Shown: in pieces, positions 32,892-41,358 of the stretch
Position numbering within the stretch: the first letter of the stretch is position 1
Layout: each line of letters opens with the position of its first letter
NCBI GenBank assembly: GCA_965223835.1
Contig: CBDCXQ010000001.1
Coordinates: 1 to 64,000, forward strand
From: CAVYXZ01 sp965223835
GTDB lineage: Bacteria > Chloroflexota > Anaerolineae > Aggregatilineales > Phototrophicaceae
DNA length: 64,000 bases
Reading direction: 5' to 3'
The notes under the pieces: generated by a model
Databases searched by the model: none
The model's input: the letters and a program-made list of their open reading frames with translations, nothing else
Told to the model about the DNA's origin: nothing
Position numbers and translations under genes: made by a program

Positions 32892-34241
32892 GTGACCGAT
32901 ACCGTAAACATGATTGACATGCCCGATGAAATCCTCACCCCGCGTGAGGCACGGCTGGAACGCTCAGCAGTGATTCTGCGCTGGGGAGCATTTGCCAATG
33001 CCGGGGTCGTGGGGCTGCTGTTGCTGTTGGCCTTGCTCGGTGGCTTACAGATTATCCCTAATTTATTCGCCACGTTGCAATCATTGCTCCTGGGTCGGGT
33101 CGCGCTTGACCCGGATGCGGCATTGGCGGTCGTCATTTTGATGGTGCTCGTCGATATTAGCCTGTTGCTGGTACTGATGGTTGGTGTGCTGGCCCGGGAA
33201 CTGTGGGCGGTAGCAGCTTTGTGGATTGTCGTTGCCTTGAATGTGGTGGCGCTGCTGGTGTTGGGCTTTACCCCGGCGCTGGTGACGATCATCGCGGCGG
33301 TTGCCAGCGGCGTGCGGTTCGCGCGTGACCTGAACGCGTTTCGCATCAACCCGGTCATGCTCAAGGAACTGCGCGGGCGGATGCGGGGCGTGCGGGCTTT
33401 CATTGTGTTGACCGTCTATCTGGGCTTGATGAGTGCGTTTACGGCGCTACTTTATTTGATCTTCACCACCAGCACCGTAGGGGCCACTGGCTCCGCGTCG
33501 GTTGGTTCAATTGGCCGGGTGTTGTTCCTGGGGCTGGTGGGCATCGAACTGTTGTTGATTATCTTTATCGCTCCGGCCTTTACCGCCGGGGCCATTACGG
33601 GCGAACGCGAACGTCAGACCTATGACCTGCTGCGCACCACTTTGTTGGCTAGTCCCTCGTTCGTGATCGGCAAGCTAGAATCGGCGCTGGGCTATATCTT
33701 GCTGCTGTTGTTTTCCGCTATTCCCTTGCAGAGTATCGCCTTCCTGTTTGGAGGTGTAACCGAACTCGAATTGATTCTCTCGTTTGTTTTGCTGGCGGTG
33801 ACAGCGGTGACGCTTGGCACGGTGGGCATTTATTTCTCAGCGATCACCCCGCGCACGTTATCGGCCAGTGTCCGCTCCTATACGATTGCGCTGGCGGTCA
33901 CGTTCGGGATTCCGATCTTATTGGCCTTCCCGTTGTTAAATGCGTTTCCCAGTGCGGCTTCGGGCTTTGGGTCGGGCATCAACAGTCTACCCGTGATCGA
34001 AACGCTGTTTATTTATATCAGCATGATTCTGGTGAGCATGAATCCAGTCGCAACGGCCCTGGTCAGTCAGCAATTGCTGGCTGAGCGGCGGATTCTGGAC
34101 TTCTGGACGGTGACACTCGCCAGTGACGGCACCACCATTCCCGTTGTCTCACCCTGGGTCAGTTTTACGATTCTTTATCTGGTGATCTCGACCGTCTTGA
34201 TCGTCCTGGCGGTGCGCGAAATGCGTAAGGTGGAGGGATAA
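32892..34241 (+). CDS. ABC-2 type permease
   Basis: The 449-residue protein has about ten to twelve membrane helices: a first cluster (30-150), then the classical ABC-2 part starting NPVMLKELRGRMRG, ITGERERQTYDLLRTTLLAS and ending SFTILYLVISTVLIVLAVREMRK. The ITGERE-TYD-LLRTT motif is the usual coupling region of ABC-2 permeases to their ATPase. The first cluster of helices is an added N-terminal unit. GTG at 32892 is behind AAGGACGGA; an ATG 18 bases later is possible. It pairs with the ATPase at 31.6 kb. Confidence 0.88.
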   Translation: MTDTVNMIDMPDEILTPREARLERSAVILRWGAFANAGVVGLLLLLALLGGLQIIPNLFATLQSLLLGRVALDPDAALAVVILMVLVDISLLLVLMVGVLARELWAVAALWIVVALNVVALLVLGFTPALVTIIAAVASGVRFARDLNAFRINPVMLKELRGRMRGVRAFIVLTVYLGLMSAFTALLYLIFTTSTVGATGSASVGSIGRVLFLGLVGIELLLIIFIAPAFTAGAITGERERQTYDLLRTTLLASPSFVIGKLESALGYILLLLFSAIPLQSIAFLFGGVTELELILSFVLLAVTAVTLGTVGIYFSAITPRTLSASVRSYTIALAVTFGIPILLAFPLLNAFPSAASGFGSGINSLPVIETLFIYISMILVSMNPVATALVSQQLLAERRILDFWTVTLASDGTTIPVVSPWVSFTILYLVISTVLIVLAVREMRKVEG

Positions 34242-34245
34242 AAAC

Positions 34246-34314
34246 TACCTTACCCCCAACCCTCTCTCCACAGTTGGAGGGGAGGCATTGCTTAGGCAAG
34301 GAGGGGGTGAGGTA
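34246..34314. repeat. G/C-skewed intergenic palindromic repeat
   Basis: TACCTTACCCCC (34246-34257) pairs with GGGGGTGAGGTA (34303-34314), with inner CTCC/GGAG-rich arms. It lies between the ABC permease and the next gene and could attenuate transcription. It is of the same style as the element at 53.3 kb. Confidence 0.65.
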
Positions 34315-34376
34315 AATTGAGAGTATAGTAAGCATCACAAGATGTTTTGAGCGTAATCTAAACAGGATTTAATGGT

Positions 34377-36221
34377 ATGGCGACACAGGCACCGGCGGTT
34401 TATCAGGAACAACGAACAGGCCTTAATGGTCTGATCGCGCAATGGGACCGGCGTTATCGTTGGCAGCGAACCGTCTGGTGGTTGCCGCGCAGCCTGCTGT
34501 TGGGCCTGGTTCTGGGAATCACGCTATTTATCATTGCCCGCGTTCGACCGCTGTTACTGGCTGCGGAGCTGGCGCTCATCACCGGCGGACTGACTGCGAT
34601 CAGTCTGGGTGTGATGCTGGGGCTGGTCTGGCTGCGGCAACGGGAGCCACTTGCCATCGCCCGCCGCTTTGATGAGGAATTCCACCTGGGTGAGCGAATT
34701 TCGACGGCGCTGGAGTTAATTGATGGGCAGATTGCCGCCAATGATGAACTGACATCGTACCAGATTGATGATGCGGTTGCGCAAGGTCAGTCGGTCGATC
34801 CGCGACACGAACTGCCACTCCAATGGGACCGCAATGGCTGGATTCTGGTTGTCGTGGCGTTGATTATGCTGGCACTCCTTTATTTTCTGCCAAATCCCCA
34901 GGTTCCCGTCGATGCTGCCGCTGCCGCCACGCAAGCTGCGATTGATGAAGCGGCTGAAGATGTCGAGGATGTGACGGAAACTATTGCCGCTGATCCCACG
35001 CTCGATGAGGAGCAACGGGAACAGTTGCTGGAACAACTGGAACAGACTAATTCTATCCTGGAAGAAGAGCAGGTGACGCCGGAAGAAGCCTTCGCCTCGC
35101 TGGCGGAAGCCCAAGATGAACTGGAAGAACAGGCGCAAGCGCTGAATCAACAATTGCAGGAACAACAAAGTGCGCTGCAAGAAGCGGCGGAAGCGCTCCA
35201 GCAACCGTTGAATAACAATCAGGGGGCCAGTGGTGCCGAAGGGGCTATTCCTGCGCTACAAGAAATGCAGGCCAATCTCGACGATTCGACCGCGGAACAA
35301 CTGCTTGATCTGGCAAATGCCTTAGAACAGGCGGCTGACCAACTGGAACAGACTAATCCAGCGGCAGCGGAAGCGCTGCGGCAAGCGGCAGAGGCCTTGC
35401 GCAATGGCGACATGGAAGCGGCGCAACAGGCCATGCAGGATGCTGCCCAGCAAATGCAGCAGCAACAGCAGCAAATGCAACAGCAGCAGCAGTCGGCCCA
35501 ACAAATGCAACAGGGTGCGCAGCAGATGGAACAGGCTGCGAATCAAGTCGCCCAGCAGAGTCAACAGCAGCAAGGCCAACAACAGTCGGGTCAACAGCAA
35601 TCTGGTGAGCAGCAAGCGGGTGACCAGCAGAGCCAATCCGGTGAACAACCCGGTCAACAGGGCCAACAGCCAAGCCAGCAACAGGGTCAACAGCCCGGTC
35701 AACCTGGCGACCAGGAAGGTCAGCAATCGGGCAGTCAATCGGGCCAACAACCCGGCGATCAATCGGGGGAGCAAGGCGGCCAACCTGGCGGTGAACAGGC
35801 GGGCCAACAAAGCGGCGAGGGCCAGAGTCAGCAACCCGGTACAGGCAGTGGTGCGGGCGACCAGCAGGGGAATGCCGGTCAAGATAGCGATCAGGCCGCC
35901 GGCAGCGGCAGTCAAGACCAGCCGAGCCAGAACAATAATCCTGATGGCGCGGGCACCGGTCAGTTTGCGCCCATCTATGCACCCCAACGGGCCGGGGGGG
36001 AAGGCGGCCCTGAACTTTTCCTGGAACCCGACAATAGCGATGTGCCGTTAACTGAGGGCGAGTTTGCCCAGAATCCAGAGGGGCAATCGCTCGTGCCCTA
36101 TAACCAGGTGTTCAGCGATTATAGCAACGCCGCCAATCGTGCCCTGGAAAGCGATTATATTCCGCTCGGCCTACGGGATGTGGTCCACGATTATTTCACG
36201 TCGCTTGAACCGGGTCAGTGA
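34377..36221 (+). CDS. Membrane protein with coiled coil and Gln/Gly-rich region (DUF4175-like layout)
   Basis: The 614-residue protein has membrane helices at about 37-55, 62-85 and 158-175, with RRFDEEFHLGERISTALEL between. A long Glu/Gln-rich coiled coil (190-400) follows, then a Gln/Gly/Ser-rich low-complexity part (400-520) dominated by QQ and SGQQ repeats, and a short structured end (QVFSDYSNAANRALESDYIPLGLRD). This layout is like DUF4175 proteins of other phyla, which occur next to MoxR/DUF58/VWA genes. Function unknown; probably a periplasmic or extracytoplasmic scaffold. The ATG at 34377 has AGGA eleven bases upstream. Confidence 0.8.
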   Translation: MATQAPAVYQEQRTGLNGLIAQWDRRYRWQRTVWWLPRSLLLGLVLGITLFIIARVRPLLLAAELALITGGLTAISLGVMLGLVWLRQREPLAIARRFDEEFHLGERISTALELIDGQIAANDELTSYQIDDAVAQGQSVDPRHELPLQWDRNGWILVVVALIMLALLYFLPNPQVPVDAAAAATQAAIDEAAEDVEDVTETIAADPTLDEEQREQLLEQLEQTNSILEEEQVTPEEAFASLAEAQDELEEQAQALNQQLQEQQSALQEAAEALQQPLNNNQGASGAEGAIPALQEMQANLDDSTAEQLLDLANALEQAADQLEQTNPAAAEALRQAAEALRNGDMEAAQQAMQDAAQQMQQQQQQMQQQQQSAQQMQQGAQQMEQAANQVAQQSQQQQGQQQSGQQQSGEQQAGDQQSQSGEQPGQQGQQPSQQQGQQPGQPGDQEGQQSGSQSGQQPGDQSGEQGGQPGGEQAGQQSGEGQSQQPGTGSGAGDQQGNAGQDSDQAAGSGSQDQPSQNNNPDGAGTGQFAPIYAPQRAGGEGGPELFLEPDNSDVPLTEGEFAQNPEGQSLVPYNQVFSDYSNAANRALESDYIPLGLRDVVHDYFTSLEPGQ

Positions 36222-36370
36222 TGTTAGTGCGGTAACATTGTATTTGGAGGCATGAGACTGGTAGCGAATTCGCCCGCTCAAGTTCTGTTTGTGCGCAGTT
36301 TTCCTTAACTCCGCGTCTGCTTGATCTCCCCTAAAATGGAAGCAATGAAGCGCACAACAGGAACGACAAT

Positions 36371-38389
36371 GTGTTACGACAGAAAATAATCCTCCTGGCA
36401 GGTCTGCTGGCAACGTTAGTCCTCTTTTTCTGGATGCAAAACATCGGCGACCAGCCGGTTATTCTCTTTCGTGGTTTTACCATGTTGATAACCACCGGGC
36501 TGGATGTATTAACGGTGGCGGTGATCGTGGCGGTAAGCGGCGGGTTGGGACGTGCTTGTCGGCAGCGCTGGCGCCTCCATGAACTGAACGTCGCTGAAGC
36601 CGTTTCATTTGATAGCGGCCTCGGACTGGGAATCATTAGCCTGGGCGTATTGCTGCTGGGGCTGATCGGCCTGTTCAATCATGTCATGTGGCTTGTGCTG
36701 GTCATCGTTGCTCTTTTGCTCCGCCAGTCAATTTTTCAATGGTTACAATCGGCACGCTTGCTGGTCATTACTGCTTTTCGTCCGCAAACTGCATGGGAAC
36801 GCTTTATCGTCGGTGTTACCGGCGTATCGCTGGCATTAGCGCTACTGATGGCACTGGCACCGCCAACCAGTTGGGATGCGATGACCTACCATCTGGTTGG
36901 GCCGCTGCGCTATGTTGATGCGGGGCGCATCACGACCCAACCTGATAACCATTTCATGGGTTTTCCACAAGGCATGGAAATGTTATATGGCCTGGTGTTC
37001 AGTCTGTTTCGTCGGACAACCACTGCTGCACCTCTCCATTGGTACACGGGCGTATTGGCAATGGTGGCGATAGCTGGTCTGGTGCGGCGCTATGCCGATC
37101 GTTCTACAGCACTGACGAGTCTATTGCTGGCCCAGAGTAGCTACAGTCTATGGCTTTTGTTTGGCGTACCCTATGTTGATCTAGCGATGATGCTGTATGG
37201 GGCGCTGGCGCTTATTGTCATTATGCAATGGCAGGCGACGGGTCAGGTATCGTGGTTGCTGCTAACCGGCGGGTTTGCGGGGCTGGCATTGAGCGTGAAA
37301 TATACCGCTGGCTTGTACATAATTGCTCTGGGCATCGTGATATTCTTGCAACAGCCACGTCGCGTTATCATCAATGGTGCTCTTTTTAGCCTGGGCGTGT
37401 TAATTATCTTCGCTCCCTGGTTATTAAAAGGCGGGCTGCTGTATAACAATCCAATCTATCCCTATTTGTTTGGCGGTGTGAGCTGGGATGCGTTGCGGAC
37501 CGTCAATTTTAATGGTGCGGGCGACGGCTTACTGAGCGGCGATAACGCCTGGCAATGGTTCATATTGCCTTTTGCGGCCACCATCTTTGGTCAAGAGAAA
37601 TATGCACCCTATAGCTTCACACTTGGGCTGTGGCTATTCACGCTCCCTTTTACACTTTTGCTGGGCAGGCAGCAGCTACCCGTCCGCACACGTCCATTAG
37701 TGACGATCACAACCCGGTTAGTAGTAATCATGCTCGCTTTATGGCTATTATTGGCTGGAACCAGTGGCATTGGTGCCCAACCCCGCTTGCTGCTGGTGGG
37801 GTTTCCGGCAGTAATTGTATTGGGTGTATTGGCGTTGCATAATCTGGAACAATGGCCCCAAACACCACTCAACATTAGCTTTCTGGTCCGCACATTGTTA
37901 GCTTTTACAGTTCTACTTGCCGGCTTCAACATTGTTCACGAGGTAAGTCGGGCCAACCTTCCGCGCTATTTTGTCCAGCAAGATACGGATGGTTTCCTGC
38001 AGGATAATCTGGGCAACTACTATGCAATGGTTCGGCATCTCGAAACCCTGCCTACAGCCAGCACGGTTTTGTTTCTATGGGAGCCAAAGAGCTTTTACTG
38101 TCCCACGACGATTACCTGTGTGCCGGATGTTTTGTTCGATCACTGGTGGCGTCCGCTGCGGTTAGGCAGTTCTGCAGATGAAATTATGCAGCAGTGGCGG
38201 GCGGCTGAGGTTGACTTTATGCTTGTAGCTGGCCTCAATCAGGGTAGTGGGACCGGCTACGACTTCGCATTGAACGAAAACCCTGCGGTTAAGGCTGAAC
38301 TTGAACAATTTCCTGCAATGCTCGAACAATACCTGGAACCTGTGTGGACCGACAACTCAGCTTACACATTGTATTCATGGAATTCGTGA
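36371..38389 (+). CDS. Polytopic GT39/GT83-like glycosyltransferase
   Basis: The 672-residue protein has at least twelve membrane helices. The first extracytoplasmic loop has PPTSWDAMTYHLVGPLRYVDAG, with the acidic residue characteristic of the dolichol/undecaprenyl-phosphate-sugar-dependent (PMT, ArnT-like) GT-C family. It probably transfers a sugar from a lipid carrier on the outer face. The C-terminal part is a soluble domain of about 130 residues. The start is GTG 36371 with AGGAA eight bases upstream. It breaks up the ABC-MoxR block and may be an insertion. Confidence 0.8.
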   Translation: MLRQKIILLAGLLATLVLFFWMQNIGDQPVILFRGFTMLITTGLDVLTVAVIVAVSGGLGRACRQRWRLHELNVAEAVSFDSGLGLGIISLGVLLLGLIGLFNHVMWLVLVIVALLLRQSIFQWLQSARLLVITAFRPQTAWERFIVGVTGVSLALALLMALAPPTSWDAMTYHLVGPLRYVDAGRITTQPDNHFMGFPQGMEMLYGLVFSLFRRTTTAAPLHWYTGVLAMVAIAGLVRRYADRSTALTSLLLAQSSYSLWLLFGVPYVDLAMMLYGALALIVIMQWQATGQVSWLLLTGGFAGLALSVKYTAGLYIIALGIVIFLQQPRRVIINGALFSLGVLIIFAPWLLKGGLLYNNPIYPYLFGGVSWDALRTVNFNGAGDGLLSGDNAWQWFILPFAATIFGQEKYAPYSFTLGLWLFTLPFTLLLGRQQLPVRTRPLVTITTRLVVIMLALWLLLAGTSGIGAQPRLLLVGFPAVIVLGVLALHNLEQWPQTPLNISFLVRTLLAFTVLLAGFNIVHEVSRANLPRYFVQQDTDGFLQDNLGNYYAMVRHLETLPTASTVLFLWEPKSFYCPTTITCVPDVLFDHWWRPLRLGSSADEIMQQWRAAEVDFMLVAGLNQGSGTGYDFALNENPAVKAELEQFPAMLEQYLEPVWTDNSAYTLYSWNS

Positions 38390-38474
38390 AAACTTGATGA
38401 GCATCCTGCCCTGCAGCCGGTAGACTGCGGCGCTGCGTGGTATATTCCTCTCAACTTTTCCCCCTTTTGCTTTG

Positions 38475-38480
38475 TATAAT
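38475..38480 (+). promoter_or_regulatory. TATAAT -10 box before the MoxR operon
   Basis: A perfect TATAAT lies 38 bases before the MoxR ATG; the -35 region (near 38452) is a poor match. Confidence 0.5.
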
Positions 38481-38517
38481 AGTGATAAGACTCAACATAC
38501 AGGCAGGCGATTTATCC

Positions 38518-39507
38518 ATGACTGATCAGATCAATGTTGAAGAATTTAGTCAACTGGCTCAGGCGATTGAAGCTGAGGTCGGGCGCGTCATCGTCGGGCA
38601 GCAGCAAGTGGTGCGCAGCGTGCTGATATGTATTCTGGCCGGGCGACATGCGCTGCTGGAAGGAGTGCCCGGACTGGGCAAAACCATGCTGATTCGTACC
38701 CTGGCCGATGCGCTGGATTTGAAGTTCGCGCGGATTCAATTCACGCCTGACCTGATGCCAGCCGACATCACCGGTACGGACATTATGGAAGAAAATGAGG
38801 AAGGTCGCCGGGTGTTCATCTTTCATGAAGGGCCGGTGTTCGCCAATTTAGTGCTGGCGGATGAGATCAACCGGGCGACACCGAAAACGCAGTCAGCCTT
38901 GTTGGAGGCCATGCAGGAGAAAACCGTCACGGTTGCCAATCGTAGCTATAAGCTGGAACCGCCGTTTTTCGTGCTGGCGACCCAGAATCCGCTCGAGATG
39001 GAAGGGACCTATCCGCTGCCAGAAGCCCAGCTTGACCGCTTCATGTTCAAGGTGAATGTGGAGTTCCCGGAAGTGAGCGATCTGGTGAACATTCTGGAAC
39101 GGACAACGGGTTCGGATGTACCGCGTTCGCAAAAGGTTGCCGATGGCAAACAGGTCATCAACATGGGGGTGTTGGCGCTCAATACCCCGGTTGCGTCGCA
39201 TCTGAACGAGTATGTCGCCCGGTTAATCGTGGCGACGCATCCTGAGCATCCTGATGCACCCGAGAGCGTGCGGACGTTTGTGCGCTATGGCTCCAGTCCG
39301 CGCGGTGCGCAGGCTTTGATTATCGGCGCAAAGGTGAATGCCTTGTTGGAAGGTCGCTTCAACGTCTCGTTTGATGACATTCATGCTGTGGCTCCAGCAG
39401 CGTTGCGCCATCGCCTGTTGCTGAATTTTGAAGGGTTGGCTGAGGGTATCCTCACCGATACGATTGTTGGCGACGTCCTGAACGCGACGCAGAAGCAACC
39501 GGCCTAG
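38518..39507 (+). CDS. MoxR-family AAA+ ATPase
   Basis: The 329-residue protein has Walker A GVPGLGKT, Walker B LVLADEINRA, the sensor FFVLATQNPLEMEGTYPLPEAQLDRFMFK and a C-terminal lid. MoxR ATPases act as chaperones that insert metal or mature complexes together with VWA partners. The ATG at 38518 has only a weak ribosome site. It heads the MoxR-(GNAT)-DUF58-BatA-VWA operon, a combination found in many bacteria. Confidence 0.95.
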   Translation: MTDQINVEEFSQLAQAIEAEVGRVIVGQQQVVRSVLICILAGRHALLEGVPGLGKTMLIRTLADALDLKFARIQFTPDLMPADITGTDIMEENEEGRRVFIFHEGPVFANLVLADEINRATPKTQSALLEAMQEKTVTVANRSYKLEPPFFVLATQNPLEMEGTYPLPEAQLDRFMFKVNVEFPEVSDLVNILERTTGSDVPRSQKVADGKQVINMGVLALNTPVASHLNEYVARLIVATHPEHPDAPESVRTFVRYGSSPRGAQALIIGAKVNALLEGRFNVSFDDIHAVAPAALRHRLLLNFEGLAEGILTDTIVGDVLNATQKQPA

Positions 39508-39514
39508 TTTACAA

Positions 39515-39976
39515 ATGACGATCTCACTGCGCGACATAACGCACGAAAACTGGCAGGCTGTGTACAATTTGGAGGTCGTGGCAGATCAACGTGATTTCGT
39601 GGCTCCTAATGGGTATTCACTGGTGCAGGCCGCCTATGATGGGCCGGATCTCGATTTTTATCCGCTGGCCGTTTATGCAGACGATACGCCGGTTGGGTTT
39701 GTTATGTATGTCTATTTCGAGTACGAGGGTCGCAAGGTTTGGGGAATCTGGCGTCTGATGATTGCGAAGGAATATCAGCGTAAAGGTTATGGTCGGGCTG
39801 CGCTTGCGGCTACGGTGAATAAAATGCGTGATGAGCATCAATGCCGCGAAATTCTGATCAGTTTTGTGCCCGAAAATATTGGCGCCCAGACGCTGTATGC
39901 GCAGGCCGGTTTTGTGGATACGGGCAAAGTGGACGACGGCGAAATCATTTATCGGTTGGATGTGACGAATGGCTGA
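39515..39976 (+). CDS. GNAT-family N-acetyltransferase
   Basis: The 153-residue protein has the GNAT motif A in IWRLMIAKEYQRKGYGRAAL and the motif B end in LYAQAGFVDTGKV. The N-terminal region TISLRDITHENWQAVYNLEV is like the BltD/SpeG polyamine acetyltransferases, so a polyamine could be the substrate, with acetyl-CoA as donor. It is placed between MoxR and DUF58 with an 8-base overlap to DUF58. It is not a usual member of the operon. Confidence 0.88.
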   Translation: MTISLRDITHENWQAVYNLEVVADQRDFVAPNGYSLVQAAYDGPDLDFYPLAVYADDTPVGFVMYVYFEYEGRKVWGIWRLMIAKEYQRKGYGRAALAATVNKMRDEHQCREILISFVPENIGAQTLYAQAGFVDTGKVDDGEIIYRLDVTNG

Positions 39977-40871
39977 TTACAATGCCTTTGATGAGAAGAC
40001 GCGCCGCAAGCTGGAACAGGTGATGCTCTTGTCCTCGCGGGCGCGAGCGGGTGCGATGAAAGGTGAACGGCGCTCAACCAAACGTGGCACCAGCATTGAG
40101 TTTGCCGATTATCGTAATTATGCACGCGGAGATGACCTGCGGCGGCTGGATTGGAACGTGTTTGCGCGGCTGGAACGGCCCTATATCAAGCTGTTGGAAG
40201 ACGAAGAAGATCTGGCGGTACATGTCATCCTGGATACATCAGCCAGTATGGATTGGCCGCAAGCGGATGGCAAGGAAGCTGAAAACAAGTTTATCTTCGC
40301 GCAGCGGCTGGCGGCTGGGTTGGCCTATACGTCGCTGACCAGCAACGACCGGATGTTGCTCACCGCCGTGAATGACACTGGTGGCACGCTGTTTGGACCG
40401 GCACGGGGCCGGGGGCGGGGCAAGGAGATGCTCACGTTCATTGGCGGTCTGGAAACCAACGGCGTTACCGACTTGAACGACATCCTGACCGATTATGCGT
40501 TACGGATGCCACGTCCGGGCTTAATTTTCGTTATCAGTGATATGTTCTCGCCGTCAGGCCATATGGATGGCATTAACGCGCTCCTGGGCAAAGGCTATGA
40601 AGTGGTCGTCTTGCATGTGCTTTCTCCCGATGAGATTGATCCACCGCTGGCCGGTGACTTGCGGCTGATTGATGTCGAGACCGGTGCACCACAGGAAGTC
40701 ACGGTTGATGGCACGATGCGGGCGATCTACACGGAGCGCTTGAACACCTGGCGCGACTCTATTCGCACCGAGGTCATGGGCCGGGGCGGACATTATGTGT
40801 TTATTGAAACGACCGAAGCCTGGGAGAAAATCGTGCTGCAAGACCTGCGTCGCATGGGGTTGTTGAAATAA
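39969..40871 (+). CDS. DUF58 domain protein (MoxR partner)
   Basis: The 300-residue protein has the DUF58 hallmark RRSTKRGTSIEFADYRNYARGDDLRRLDW and a VWA-like core with VILDTSASMDW and the metal site region. DUF58 proteins are the usual genomic partner of MoxR ATPases and may be client or adaptor. The ATG at 39969 overlaps the GNAT end by 8 bases. No membrane segment. Confidence 0.93.
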   Translation: MADYNAFDEKTRRKLEQVMLLSSRARAGAMKGERRSTKRGTSIEFADYRNYARGDDLRRLDWNVFARLERPYIKLLEDEEDLAVHVILDTSASMDWPQADGKEAENKFIFAQRLAAGLAYTSLTSNDRMLLTAVNDTGGTLFGPARGRGRGKEMLTFIGGLETNGVTDLNDILTDYALRMPRPGLIFVISDMFSPSGHMDGINALLGKGYEVVVLHVLSPDEIDPPLAGDLRLIDVETGAPQEVTVDGTMRAIYTERLNTWRDSIRTEVMGRGGHYVFIETTEAWEKIVLQDLRRMGLLK

Positions 40872-40877
40872 AAAGAA

Positions 40878-40908
40878 TTAACGCGAAGGGGCAAAGGGGC
40901 AAAGGCGC
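40878..40908 (+). repeat. Left inverted repeat flanking the GxxExxY cassette
   Basis: Starts TTAACGCGAAGGGGCAAAGG; 23 of its first 27 bases match the reverse complement of 41311-41337. Confidence 0.75.
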
Positions 40909-40914
40909 TACGGG

Positions 40915-41301
40915 GTGGATGAAAATAAACTCAGCTACCACATTATCAACTCGGCGATTGAGGTTCATAAAACGCTGGGTGGCCCGGGTTTGTTGGAAAG
41001 TGTCTATGAAGAGGCGCTGGTCTGGGAGTTGCAAGGGCGTGAATTCGCGATTGAGCGGCAAAAGACTATTCCAATCACCTATAAAGGCATTGAATTGGCA
41101 ACGCCGTTGCGAATTGACGTGATGGTTGAAAATCTAGTTATTGTCGAATGTAAGGCTGTGAGTGACTACAATTCGATTTTTGAAGTGCAAACATTGACAT
41201 ACTTACGTCTCACGGGTTTAAAGCTGGGACTTGTTATCAATTTTGGTTCTCGCTATGTTAAGAATGGGATTCATCGGGTGGTCAATGGCCTTCAAGAATA
41301 A
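40915..41301 (+). CDS. GxxExxY protein (PDDEXK nuclease-like)
   Basis: The 128-residue protein has the name-giving motif GPGLLESVYEEAL, then RQKTIPITYKG, RIDVMVENLVIVECKAV (the D-x(n)-ECK nuclease core) and LGLVINFGSRYVKNGIHRVVN. Members of this small family often sit between short repeats and are thought to be remnants or carriers of mobile units. The GTG at 40915 is preceded by the purine-rich left repeat. It is the only gene in this operon without a role in the Bat/MoxR set; both flanking repeats suggest it was inserted as a cassette. Confidence 0.88.
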   Translation: MDENKLSYHIINSAIEVHKTLGGPGLLESVYEEALVWELQGREFAIERQKTIPITYKGIELATPLRIDVMVENLVIVECKAVSDYNSIFEVQTLTYLRLTGLKLGLVINFGSRYVKNGIHRVVNGLQE

Positions 41302-41310
41302 TTCTTTATC

Positions 41311-41337
41311 CTTTGCGTCTTTGCGCCTTTGCGTTAA
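41311..41337 (-). repeat. Right inverted repeat flanking the GxxExxY cassette
   Basis: Reverse complement starts TTAACGCAAAGGCGCAAAG and matches the left copy. Confidence 0.75.
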
Positions 41338-41358
41338 ATCTTTCGTTAAGGAAGTTTC

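Noticed and set aside
35322..35987. Leu/Ala-rich and Pro/His-rich minus-strand frames of more than 200 codons
   Set aside because: They mirror CAG/CAA glutamine codons of the Q-rich gene; low-complexity shadow only.
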